Of a stretch of 52,316 nt of DNA, positions 1 through 7,510 are shown in pieces. Where the stretch lies: contig CALZEQ010000022.1 of NCBI GenBank assembly GCA_945641355.1, positions 1 to 52,316 of the forward strand, read 5' to 3'. Source of the DNA: an uncultured Mediterranea sp. (GTDB lineage Bacteria > Bacteroidota > Bacteroidia > Bacteroidales > Bacteroidaceae). The notes under the pieces are model-generated. The model was not told where the DNA came from and ran no database searches. It worked only from the letters and a program-made list of their open reading frames with translations. The position numbers were made by a program, and so were the translations under genes. Position 1 is the first letter of the stretch; the number at the start of each line of letters is the position of its first letter.

Positions 1-52
1 TCTTACTAAGATTACACTGGTACTCATACTAAGATTAATTCCGCCAATGGGT
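1..52 (-). mobile_element. End of an IS982-family element (5' side, truncated by window start)
   Basis: Read on the minus strand from base 52 inward, this segment begins ACCCATTGGCGGAATTAA. The other end of the window has ACCCGTTGGCGGAATTAA at 51948-51965, directly beside a transposase stop codon; 17 of 18 bases agree. The sequence further inward does not resemble the transposase 3' end, so this is most likely the opposite (upstream) terminus, with its transposase reading leftwards out of the window. The boundary at base 52 is inferred from the inverted-repeat match alone. Confidence 0.7.
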
Positions 53-67
53 AAAATATAGTATTGT

Positions 68-98
68 TTTGTGAATATTGAAAGCTTCATTATCTTTG
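68..98 (+). promoter_or_regulatory. Bacteroidota-type promoter for the AraC gene
   Basis: TTTG at 68-71 and TATCTTTG at 91-98 are separated by 19 bases, matching the Bacteroides -33/-7 pattern. The promoter begins only 16 bases from the IS end at base 52, so the insertion may have cut off further upstream control sequences. Predicted transcription starts near 105, leaving a leader of about 14 bases. Confidence 0.6.
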
Positions 99-118
99 TG
101 GAGTAAATTAATTGTTTC

Positions 119-988
119 ATGAATACATTTCATCAAGATATGTTCGCAGTATTGGAACACGTGATTATACCAGATGACAGTTCCTTGCTTGTACGTTATG
201 ATCAGGAAGCCACTATTGAAGCACTTGAGTATCATCAGCATCGAGAAGTGGAATTTCAGTTTACAGAAAGTGGCTATGGACATCGGATTATTGGGGGCGT
301 TTTGGAGCCGTTCGATAGTCAGGGAGTGTTGATTATACCTTCCGGAGTGCCGCATACATGGATTTATGAAAATCTACGGAACAATCCGGCTTACCGTATA
401 CAGGAATACAATATTCAGTTTGATTTGGATCTGGTTACCAAGCGGATGGCAAGTTTTCCGGAATTTTCTGAGGGCGTTAGCTTCTTTGACCATTTAAAAG
501 AACCGTGTGAAATATCGGGTCAGGATGCGGTACGCATACGTGGATTGATGAAACGGATGCTTCATCAGGACGGAGTAGACCGGTTGATTTCTTTCTTTCA
601 GATTGTGAAGATTTGCAGTCTCAGCTGTTTGATACGCCAGATTCATCTTGAACAGACGAACTTTGATAACTTGCAGAAGCAGTCGCGCATTCATGAAGCC
701 TATGCCTTCATGAATGAACACATGTGCGAAAATATTGGTATTGAGGATGTATCACAGCGAATGAATATGAGTAAGACATCATTTTGCAATTTCTTTAAGC
801 GGGCTACAGGCAAGACGTTTACCTTTGCGCTCAATGAAATGCGCATTAACCGGGCAGCCATGCTCTTGACAAACAATACAGATTTAAGTGTGGCGGATAT
901 AGCATATAGTGTTGGTTTTAATTCTCCGTCAAGATTTTCACACTTGTTCCGTAAGATGCGAGGAAAAGCACCTAAGAGTTATAGATAG
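119..988 (+). CDS. AraC-family transcriptional regulator
   Basis: A 289-residue one-component regulator. The first ~110 residues look like a cupin-type sensing domain (histidine-rich EYHQHREVEF, then IIPSGVPHTWI). The last ~100 residues hold the two helix-turn-helix units of AraC/XylS proteins: MNMSKTSFCNFFKR for the first, and the conserved block with DIAYSVGFNSPSRFSHLFRK for the second, ending PKSYR as is usual. Length is normal for the family. Such proteins often sense a sugar or other small ligand and act on a neighbouring operon, but the natural upstream neighbour is lost beyond the IS end and the downstream genes are on the other strand, so the target is unknown. Confidence 0.9.
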   Translation: MNTFHQDMFAVLEHVIIPDDSSLLVRYDQEATIEALEYHQHREVEFQFTESGYGHRIIGGVLEPFDSQGVLIIPSGVPHTWIYENLRNNPAYRIQEYNIQFDLDLVTKRMASFPEFSEGVSFFDHLKEPCEISGQDAVRIRGLMKRMLHQDGVDRLISFFQIVKICSLSCLIRQIHLEQTNFDNLQKQSRIHEAYAFMNEHMCENIGIEDVSQRMNMSKTSFCNFFKRATGKTFTFALNEMRINRAAMLLTNNTDLSVADIAYSVGFNSPSRFSHLFRKMRGKAPKSYR

Positions 989-1075
989 TGGATTATAAAC
1001 CGTAAAAGCTTCGGCATAATCTTATCATCGGATTTCCTCTTCTTCTATCAGTTTTCCAATGTGTATCATGTGAAT

Positions 1076-1240
1076 AAAAAAAGCGGAACCATTCGTTGCT
1101 TATTTTATTCTGGGGTACCGCCAAGCACCTTGTCTGTAAATAAGTACGAACAGTTCACGCCACATGACGTGAACTCTCACCTATACTTATTCTCACAGAG
1201 TTCAATCTGGCGGTTTTCAGCATAGAGAATAAGATCTAAA
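1076..1240 (-). ncRNA. Candidate structured small RNA (~165 nt)
   Basis: The 312-base gap between the AraC gene and the GGGtGRT gene holds no convincing ORF but strong nested pairing. CTGGGG-t-ACCGCCA (1110-1123) pairs with TGGCGGTTTTCAG (1208-1220, with three G-U pairs); TCTGT (1133-1137) with ACAGA (1195-1199); AATAAGTA (1139-1146) with TACTTATT (1184-1191); GTTCACG (1153-1159) with CGTGAAC (1168-1174). The result is one long irregular hairpin. On the minus strand a TATTTTTG -7 box lies at 1245-1252, and a bulged hairpin at 1081-1101 followed by a T-run (complement of 1076-1082) could end the transcript. The shape recalls 6S-type RNAs, but I cannot assign a family and the strand is inferred. 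Confidence 0.4.
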
Positions 1241-1242
1241 AG

Positions 1243-1281
1243 CACAAAAATAGGAGAATACTCCCGAAGAAATATTCTCCT
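1243..1281 (-). terminator. Rho-independent terminator after the GGGtGRT gene
   Basis: AGGAGAATA (1252-1260) and TATTCTCCT (1273-1281) form a perfect 9-bp stem with a 12-base loop. On the minus strand it is followed by a T-rich stretch (complement of 1245-1251), 20 bases beyond the stop of the gene ending at 1301. Confidence 0.7.
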
Positions 1282-1300
1282 TATAAAAAAGTAACTGAAA

Positions 1301-2311
1301 TTACTTGTTGAGTGCAGTAGCTACGTCAACGGCGCAAGCTACGGTGCAACCTACCATCGGGTTGTTGCCGATACCCAGGAAGCCCATCATCTCTACGTGA
1401 GCAGGCACTGAAGATGAACCGGCGAACTGAGCGTCGGAGTGCATGCGGCCCATTGTGTCGGTCATACCGTAGGAAGCGGGACCTGCAGCCATGTTGTCCG
1501 GGTGAAGTGTACGTCCTGTACCACCACCGCTGGCTACAGAGAAGTAGGGCTTGCCTGCCAGTACACGTTCCTTCTTGTATGTACCTGCAACAGGATGCTG
1601 GAAGCGGGTGGGGTTGGTAGAGTTACCTGTGATAGATACGTCAACGCCCTCTTTCCACATGATGGCTACACCTTCACGTACGTCATCGGCACCGTAGCAT
1701 TTTACCTTGGCACGAGGACCGTCGCTGTAAGCGATTTCACGAACCACCTTCAGCTCACCGCTGTAGTAGTCGAACTGAGTCTGTACGTATGTGAAACCGT
1801 TGATACGTGAGATGATTTGTGCGGCATCCTTGCCCAAACCGTTCAGAATGCAACGCAGAGGCTCTTTACGTACCTTGTCGGCCTTGGCGGCAATCTTGAT
1901 GGCACCTTCGGCAGCGGCAAATGACTCGTGACCGGCCAGGAAAGCAAAGCACTTCGTCTCTTCGCGCAGCAGCATGGCAGCCAGGTTACCGTGACCCAAA
2001 CCTACCTTACGGTCGTCGGCAACAGAGCCGGGGATGCAGAATGATTGCAGGCCGATACCGATGGCTTCGGCAGCTTCGGCAGCATTCTTGCAGCCCTTCT
2101 TGATGGCGATGGCGCAACCTACAACATACGCCCACTTCGCGTTCTCGAAGCAGATGGGCTGAGTTTCTTCACACGTCTTGTAAGGATCAAGACCATACTG
2201 GTCGCAGATGGCGTTGGCTTCTTCGATGTCTTTGATACCGTTGGCATTCAGGGCAGCGAGAATCTGCTTGATACGACGGTCTTGGCTTTCAAATTTCACT
2301 TCTCTTATCAT
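1301..2311 (-). CDS. GGGtGRT family protein, partner of an Fe-S scaffold-like protein
   Basis: This is a member of the family named for its GGGTGRT motif, found here as SVASGGGTGRTLHPDNMAAG near the C-terminus (336 residues). The family is uncharacterised as far as I know; its constant neighbour is a NifU/IscU-like scaffold protein, as here, which suggests a role in iron-sulfur or sulfur chemistry. Cysteines lie in CDQYGLD, CEETQPICFENAKW and VGCTVACAVDV and could be ligands. I chose the start MIREVKFES at 2311; the open frame extends 18 codons further upstream, but that stretch overlaps the end of the preceding gene and looks unlike a conserved N-terminus. The gap to the upstream scaffold gene is 19 bases, so they form one operon. 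Confidence 0.85.
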   Translation of the reverse strand: MIREVKFESQDRRIKQILAALNANGIKDIEEANAICDQYGLDPYKTCEETQPICFENAKWAYVVGCAIAIKKGCKNAAEAAEAIGIGLQSFCIPGSVADDRKVGLGHGNLAAMLLREETKCFAFLAGHESFAAAEGAIKIAAKADKVRKEPLRCILNGLGKDAAQIISRINGFTYVQTQFDYYSGELKVVREIAYSDGPRAKVKCYGADDVREGVAIMWKEGVDVSITGNSTNPTRFQHPVAGTYKKERVLAGKPYFSVASGGGTGRTLHPDNMAAGPASYGMTDTMGRMHSDAQFAGSSSVPAHVEMMGFLGIGNNPMVGCTVACAVDVATALNK

Positions 2312-2330
2312 AATGTCTATCCTCCATCTT

Positions 2331-3032
2331 TTATTCTTGACGCGGGTCAATGTGTTTAACTGCACCTTGCTCGGCAGTGAAGCGGCCGTATGTACCGGTC
2401 ACCTTCTTCAGTGCTTCGTTGGCATCAGTGCCTTTCTTGATCTCATCCATGAACTTGCCCAGGTGGACGAATTCATAACCGCAGATTTCGTCGTTCTTGT
2501 CAAGGGCGATGGTCTTGATGTAACCTTCAGCCATTTCCAGGTAACGAGAGCCCTTGGCCAATGTACCATACAATGTACCTACCTGGCTACGCAGACCCTT
2601 ACCGAGGTCTTCGAGGCCGGCACCAATCATCAGACCGCCTTCAGAGAAAGCTGACTGCGTACGGCCGTAAACAATCTGGAGGAAGAGTTCACGCATAGCG
2701 GTGTTGATGGCGTCGCATACAAGGTCTGTATTCAAAGCCTCAAGAATCGTCTTGCCCGGCAGGATTTCAGAAGCCATGGCAGCAGAGTGAGTCATACCGG
2801 AGCAGCCGATGGTCTCGACCAATGCTTCCTGAATGACACCCTCCTTCACGTTGAGGGTCAGTTTACAAGCACCTTGCTGGGGAGCACACCAACCGATACC
2901 GTGTGTCAAACCAGAGATGTCTACAATTTCTTTCGCTTTTACCCATTTACCTTCTTCGGGAATAGGAGCCGGTCCATGATTAGGACCCTTCTTTACAACA
3001 CACATGTGTTCCACTTCGTGTGAATAAGTCAT
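2331..3032 (-). CDS. IscU/NifU-like iron-sulfur cluster scaffold family protein
   Basis: A 233-residue soluble protein resembling the scaffold fold of NifU/IscU. The block LVETIGCSGMTHSAAMASEI corresponds to the region of the scaffold around a ligand cysteine, and a further cysteine lies in GIGWCAPQQGACKL upstream. It is longer than IscU (~130 residues), with extra C-terminal sequence (YIKTIALDKNDEICGYEF and beyond). First gene of a two-gene operon with the GGGtGRT protein; no cysteine desulfurase or other ISC/SUF gene is nearby. This points to a specialised rather than housekeeping Fe-S role, which is inference. Confidence 0.8.
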   Translation of the reverse strand: MTYSHEVEHMCVVKKGPNHGPAPIPEEGKWVKAKEIVDISGLTHGIGWCAPQQGACKLTLNVKEGVIQEALVETIGCSGMTHSAAMASEILPGKTILEALNTDLVCDAINTAMRELFLQIVYGRTQSAFSEGGLMIGAGLEDLGKGLRSQVGTLYGTLAKGSRYLEMAEGYIKTIALDKNDEICGYEFVHLGKFMDEIKKGTDANEALKKVTGTYGRFTAEQGAVKHIDPRQE

Positions 3033-3095
3033 AATTAGCTCTTTTTTAAATGATATAAATTAATAAAACGGATTTCCACTTCCTGAAATCGGTGA

Positions 3096-3126
3096 CAAAG
3101 TTACTTTTTTTTCTGCGTATTGACAA
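3096..3126 (-). promoter_or_regulatory. Promoter of the scaffold/GGGtGRT operon
   Basis: On the minus strand, TTGT at 3126-3123 and TAACTTTG at 3103-3096 are separated by 20 bases. The leader to the start at 3032 is about 60 bases and AT-rich. The rest of the divergent gap (3033-3375) shows no gene. Confidence 0.55.
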
Positions 3127-3301
3127 CCCTCGGCTTTGACTTTTTTGGAAATTAATGCATGGATTCCCTAAAATAAGAAAAGGTATCACGGGTTTTCTGC
3201 GTAAATGTACAGAGAATGTAAAGTGGAGTTTGCAGAAGTTCGGGATAGCTAAAGCAGAAGTGAGGATTTTGTGACAGTCTTTAAATATTTTCATCCTCTC
3301 A

Positions 3302-3333
3302 TTTGCATATATTCTGAAAAAGAGCGAAATTTG
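3302..3333 (+). promoter_or_regulatory. Probable promoter of the PPi-phosphofructokinase gene
   Basis: TTTG at 3302-3305 and GAAATTTG at 3326-3333, 20 bases apart; the first base of the -7 box deviates from TAnnTTTG. The start codon follows 42 bases later. Confidence 0.4.
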
Positions 3334-3375
3334 CAACACTTTTAGAATACTAACACCTTTAAATAGTTAAGAGAA

Positions 3376-5022
3376 ATGACGAAAAGTGCATTGCAAATCG
3401 CACGGGCTGCCTATCAGCCCAAACTTCCGAAAGCATTGAAAAGCAACGTGAAAGCCGTTGCCGGTGCCGCTACGCAGTCAGTAGCCGATCAGGAAGATAT
3501 CAAGAAACTGTTCCCCAACACCTATGGTATGCCTCTTATCAAGTTTGAGGCAACGGACGAAGCTGTCAGCTTCCCTCCCATGAATGTGGGCGTTATCTTG
3601 TCAGGAGGTCAGGCTCCCGGCGGACACAATGTGATTTCCGGTCTGTTTGACGGTATCAAAAAGCTGAATCCCGAAAGCCGCCTGTATGGATTCATTCTGG
3701 GTCCTGGTGGCTTGGTTGACCATAATTATATGGAGCTGACGGCTGATATCATTGACGAATATCGCAATACCGGCGGTTTTGACATCATCGGCTCCGGCCG
3801 TACGAAGCTGGAGAAGGAAGAGCAGTTCGAGAAGGGATATGAAATTCTGAAGGAGCTGAACATCAAGGCGCTGGTCATCATCGGCGGTGACGACTCCAAT
3901 ACCAATGCCTGCGTGCTGGCTGAATACTATGCTGCCAAGAATTACGGTGTACAGGTTATCGGATGCCCCAAGACCATTGACGGCGACCTGAAGAACGAGA
4001 TGATAGAGACTTCGTTCGGATTTGACACGGCGTGCAAGACTTATTCTGAGGTCATCGGTAACATCCAACGCGACTGTAACTCGGCCCGCAAGTACTGGCA
4101 CTTCATCAAGCTGATGGGACGTTCGGCCAGCCATATCGCTTTGGAGTGTGCGCTGCAGGTACAACCGAACATCTGCATCGTATCTGAAGAGGTAGAGGCC
4201 AAGAACATGTCTTTGGACGATGTGGTGACTTACATCGCTCAGGCTGTTGCCAACCGTGCCGCTCAAGGCAATAACTTCGGTACCGTGCTGATTCCCGAGG
4301 GCTTGATTGAGTTCATTCCTGCTATGAAGCGTCTGATTGCCGAACTGAATGACTTCCTGGCAGCCAATGCCGAAGAGTTTGCTCAGATTAAGAAGTCGGC
4401 ACAGCGTGACTACATCATCCGTAAGCTCTCTCCCGAGAACTCTGCCATCTATGCCAGCTTGCCCGAAGGCGTTGCCCGCCAGCTGACACTGGATCGCGAC
4501 CCGCACGGCAACGTTCAGGTTTCCTTGATTGAGACAGAGAAGCTGCTCTCTGAAATGGTGGCTACCAAGCTGGCTGCTTGGAAGGAAGAGGGTAAGTTTG
4601 TAGGCAAGTTTGCTGCCCAGCACCACTTCTTCGGTTACGAAGGCCGCTGCGCTGCTCCCTCTAACTTCGATGCCGACTACTGCTACTCACTGGGTTATAC
4701 AGCATCTGCCCTGATTGCTAACGGCAAGACCGGCTATATGTCTTCCGTCCGCAACACGACAGCTCCTGCTGACGAGTGGATTTCTGGCGGTGTGCCTATC
4801 ACCATGATGATGAACATGGAACGTCGTCACGGCGAGATGAAGCCCGTAATCCAGAAGGCTTTGGTGAAACTGGATGGCGCTCCCTTCAAGGCATTTGCCG
4901 CTCAGCGCGATCAGTGGGCTATCGAAACAGCTTATGTCTATCCGGGTCCCATTCAGTACTTCGGTCCTACAGAAGTGTGTGACCAGCCGACCAAGACCTT
5001 GCAGTTGGAACAGGCAAAATAA
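3376..5022 (+). CDS. pfp: Diphosphate--fructose-6-phosphate 1-phosphotransferase (PPi-PFK)
   Basis: Catalyses the reversible phosphorylation of fructose 6-phosphate with pyrophosphate in glycolysis/gluconeogenesis (cytosol). The 548-residue length fits the long type of PPi-[17 protein letters not shown] is the phosphate-binding loop near residue 75. [12 protein letters not shown] carries GGDD, where ATP-using enzymes have GGDG; this residue is the classic mark of pyrophosphate use. [10 protein letters not shown] supplies the catalytic TID aspartate, and [16 protein letters not shown] is the sugar-phosphate-binding MGR block. Monocistronic: its own promoter-like boxes precede it and a strong terminator follows at 5062. 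Codon use is typical of a highly expressed Bacteroides gene. Confidence 0.95.
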   Translation: MTKSALQIARAAYQPKLPKALKSNVKAVAGAATQSVADQEDIKKLFPNTYGMPLIKFEATDEAVSFPPMNVGVILSGGQAPGGHNVISGLFDGIKKLNPESRLYGFILGPGGLVDHNYMELTADIIDEYRNTGGFDIIGSGRTKLEKEEQFEKGYEILKELNIKALVIIGGDDSNTNACVLAEYYAAKNYGVQVIGCPKTIDGDLKNEMIETSFGFDTACKTYSEVIGNIQRDCNSARKYWHFIKLMGRSASHIALECALQVQPNICIVSEEVEAKNMSLDDVVTYIAQAVANRAAQGNNFGTVLIPEGLIEFIPAMKRLIAELNDFLAANAEEFAQIKKSAQRDYIIRKLSPENSAIYASLPEGVARQLTLDRDPHGNVQVSLIETEKLLSEMVATKLAAWKEEGKFVGKFAAQHHFFGYEGRCAAPSNFDADYCYSLGYTASALIANGKTGYMSSVRNTTAPADEWISGGVPITMMMNMERRHGEMKPVIQKALVKLDGAPFKAFAAQRDQWAIETAYVYPGPIQYFGPTEVCDQPTKTLQLEQAK

Positions 5023-5061
5023 TGATGCTGCTGGTTTGAAAATTAATATCTGATAATAAGA

Positions 5062-5097
5062 AAGGTAAGGATGCTCTTGTGTCCTTACCTTCTTTCA
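5062..5097 (+). terminator. Terminator after pfp
   Basis: AAGGTAAGGA (5062-5071) and TCCTTACCTT (5082-5091) form a perfect 10-bp stem with a 10-base loop, followed by a moderately T-rich tail. It ends just before the assigned start of the next gene (5105). Confidence 0.75.
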
Positions 5098-5104
5098 TAT
5101 TCTC

Positions 5105-5968
5105 ATGGTACCTGTAAAAAATGTCTCCCGACGTAGCAAGCCGACAAGCAGCCGTCGTCCTGCCGCACCTGCACGGCGTGCCAAGAAGACACCGCCGGTG
5201 CGTGTGATGCCGGCATGGATGCGTCGCGTGTTGGTTGTGCTGGTTGTCCTTCTCTTTTCCGCCGGTTTCTACTGGTTCTGCATTCATCCCTATTCCTATC
5301 GCTGGAAGCCCTGCTACGGCATGAAGGGGTATGGAGTTTGCCTGCCTTGTACCTATGATGTGCATGGCATTGACATCTCGCACTACCAGGGACGGGTGGA
5401 TTGGGCCTCTTTGGCACGGAACAAGACCGGACGGTTCCCTCTTTGCTTCATCTTTATGAAGGCTACAGAAGGGGGTGACCTGGCTGACGGCGTTTTTGCA
5501 GAGAACTTTGCTGCGGCACGTGACCATGGATTCTTGCGGGGAGCCTATCATTACTATGTGCCTTCTACCGATGCTGTCAAGCAAGCCGACTTCTTCATTC
5601 AGAATGTTCGTCTGGAAGAGGGAGACTTGCCGCCGGTGTTGGATGTGGAGACCGTAGGACGCCAGTCGGATGCAGAACTGCAACGGGGTGTCAAGACTTG
5701 GCTCGACCGGGTAGAGCATCATTATGGCATCAAGCCCATTCTCTATACCTCGTATAAGTTCAAGATGCGCTATCTCAGCGATTCCCTGTTTAATGACTAT
5801 CCCTATTGGATAGCTCACTATTACGTTGACTCTGTCCGTTATCAGGGGAAATGGCACTTCTGGCAGCATACCGATGTGGGTACGGTATCTGGCATCAAGG
5901 AGCAGGTCGATTTGGATGTATTCAACGGCTCTCTGGAAGAGCTGATGGCACTCACGCTCCGAAAATAG
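5105..5968 (+). CDS. GH25 lysozyme-like protein, membrane-anchored
   Basis: A 287-residue glycoside hydrolase family 25 (muramidase-type) protein. The N-terminus is very basic (RRSKPTSSRRPAAPARRAKK), then a membrane segment at about residues 39-61 (VLVVLVVLLFSAGFYWFCI), so the enzyme domain should be outside the cytoplasmic membrane. The catalytic domain starts at GIDISHYQGRVDW with the family's conserved first Asp; ATEGGDLADGVFAENFAAA, GAYHYY, PPVLDVET (second acidic pair) and PYWIAHYY follow in the usual order, ending with VDLDVFNG. Expected role: cleaving peptidoglycan during cell-wall remodelling or competition. The start at 5105 lies only a few bases after the pfp terminator; ATG at 5207 is an alternative that would remove the basic tail. 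Confidence 0.88.
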   Translation: MVPVKNVSRRSKPTSSRRPAAPARRAKKTPPVRVMPAWMRRVLVVLVVLLFSAGFYWFCIHPYSYRWKPCYGMKGYGVCLPCTYDVHGIDISHYQGRVDWASLARNKTGRFPLCFIFMKATEGGDLADGVFAENFAAARDHGFLRGAYHYYVPSTDAVKQADFFIQNVRLEEGDLPPVLDVETVGRQSDAELQRGVKTWLDRVEHHYGIKPILYTSYKFKMRYLSDSLFNDYPYWIAHYYVDSVRYQGKWHFWQHTDVGTVSGIKEQVDLDVFNGSLEELMALTLRK

Positions 5969-5985
5969 GCAGTTTGTTCCTTGTC

Positions 5986-6019
5986 TTTGTACTGTTTCTG
6001 AATTTTTTGCTTATTTTTG
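5986..6019 (+). promoter_or_regulatory. Probable promoter of the two-component operon
   Basis: TTTG at 5986-5989 and TATTTTTG at 6012-6019, spaced 22 bases (slightly long). The start codon at 6108 is ~80 bases downstream. Confidence 0.4.
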
Positions 6020-6107
6020 TCACACAAAAACAGGATTCGCTCAGGTGACGGGCGAATGATGTGAGTCACCTGCGTGAAATACGTATAAACTTCCAAACAC
6101 GAAAGAT

Positions 6108-7466
6108 ATGATTCTGATAATTGACGATGACAGTGCCGTACGCTCCTCGCTCAGTTTCATGCTGAAACGGGCGGGCTACGAGGTAATGGCGGTGCCTGGT
6201 CCTCGTGAAGCCATGGAGGTGGTTCGTTCCGAATCTCCCTCCTTGTTGCTGATGGACATGAACTTCACGCTTTCCACCACCGGCGAAGAGGGACTTACAC
6301 TGCTGAAGCAGGTGAAAATTTTTCGTCCGGATGTACCTGTCATCCTGATGACTGCGTGGGGAAGCATACAGCTGGCTGTGCAGGGTATGCAGGCCGGTGC
6401 ATTCGACTTCATCACCAAGCCATGGAACAATGCGGCGCTGTTGCAGCGGATTGAAACCGCACTGGAGCTGACCCGTACTCCCAAATCTGAATCGGAGGGT
6501 GACCTGACGACCTCCCTTCGCCGCAGTCACATCATCGGACGCTCGCAAGGGTTGCAGGAGGTACTCAACACGGTAGCCCGTGTGGCTCGCACAAATGCAT
6601 CGGTACTCATTACCGGCGAGAGCGGTACCGGTAAGGAACTGATAGCCGAGGCACTGCATGTCAACAGTCAGCGGAGCAGTCAATCCTTTGTCAAGGTGAA
6701 TCTGGGCGGCATCTCGCAAAGCCTTTTTGAAAGTGAGATGTTCGGTCATAAAAAGGGAGCCTTTACCGATGCCACGTCCGACCGTGTGGGGCGTTTCGAA
6801 TTGGCTAACAAAGGTACCATCTTTCTGGATGAAATAGGCGACCTCGACCTGGCTTGTCAGGTCAAGCTGCTTCGGGTGCTTCAGGACCAGACCTTTGAGG
6901 TGCTGGGTGACAGCCGTCCTCGTAAGGTCGATGTCCGGGTCGTATCAGCCACCAATGCCGATTTGCGTCAGATGGTAGCCGACCGCTCCTTCCGGGAAGA
7001 CCTCTATTACCGCATCAATCTGATTACGGTGAAGCTGCCGGCTTTGCGTGAACGCCGGGAAGACATCCCCCTGCTGGTTCGCCATTTTGCCGACCGCCTC
7101 TCTGATGCCAACGGCCTGCCGCGCGTTGATTTCTCTGCCGAGGCTCTGAACTTCCTCTCTCGTCTGCCCTATCCGGGCAACATACGTGAGTTGAAGAATC
7201 TGGTGGAGCGTACCATGCTGGTCAGCGGCAAACGGTTGTTGGATGCTTCGGATTTCGATGCCCAATATCTGCGTCACGACGATGTTGCGGTTGATGCCTC
7301 CTCTTTGGCCGGCTTGACGCTTGACGAGGTGGAACGACGCACCATCTTGCAGGCACTTGACAAGTACAAGGGCAACCTCAGCCAAGTGGCGGTGGCATTG
7401 GGTATCAGCCGGGCCGCCCTCTATCGCAGGTTGGAGAAGTATAACATACAAGTCGCAGTGCCTTGA
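6108..7466 (+). CDS. NtrC-type sigma-54-dependent response regulator
   Basis: A 452-residue three-domain activator. Residues 1-120 form a receiver: acidic pocket IIDDDSAVR, phosphoacceptor Asp50 in LLLMDMNF, then TAWGS and the conserved lysine in FDFITKPW. Residues ~140-370 form the AAA+ domain: Walker A GESGTGKELIAEAL, the sigma-54 contact loop KKGAFTDATSDR (GAFTDA where enterics have GAFTGA), Walker B TIFLDEIGDL, and arginine-finger region REDLYYRIN. The C-terminus carries a Fis-like helix-turn-helix (LSQVAVALGISRAALYRRL). Phosphorylation by the downstream histidine kinase should let it drive sigma-54 promoters; its targets are not evident here. Confidence 0.95.
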   Translation: MILIIDDDSAVRSSLSFMLKRAGYEVMAVPGPREAMEVVRSESPSLLLMDMNFTLSTTGEEGLTLLKQVKIFRPDVPVILMTAWGSIQLAVQGMQAGAFDFITKPWNNAALLQRIETALELTRTPKSESEGDLTTSLRRSHIIGRSQGLQEVLNTVARVARTNASVLITGESGTGKELIAEALHVNSQRSSQSFVKVNLGGISQSLFESEMFGHKKGAFTDATSDRVGRFELANKGTIFLDEIGDLDLACQVKLLRVLQDQTFEVLGDSRPRKVDVRVVSATNADLRQMVADRSFREDLYYRINLITVKLPALRERREDIPLLVRHFADRLSDANGLPRVDFSAEALNFLSRLPYPGNIRELKNLVERTMLVSGKRLLDASDFDAQYLRHDDVAVDASSLAGLTLDEVERRTILQALDKYKGNLSQVAVALGISRAALYRRLEKYNIQVAVP

Positions 7467-7510
7467 GTCGTTACCGACCGGGGCCGTAACCCATAACCGT
7501 TCATAGTGCC

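Noticed and set aside
1110..1220. attC-type recombination site
   Set aside because: The nested stems lack the GTTRRRY core of integron sites and no integrase gene is present; an RNA structure is more plausible.
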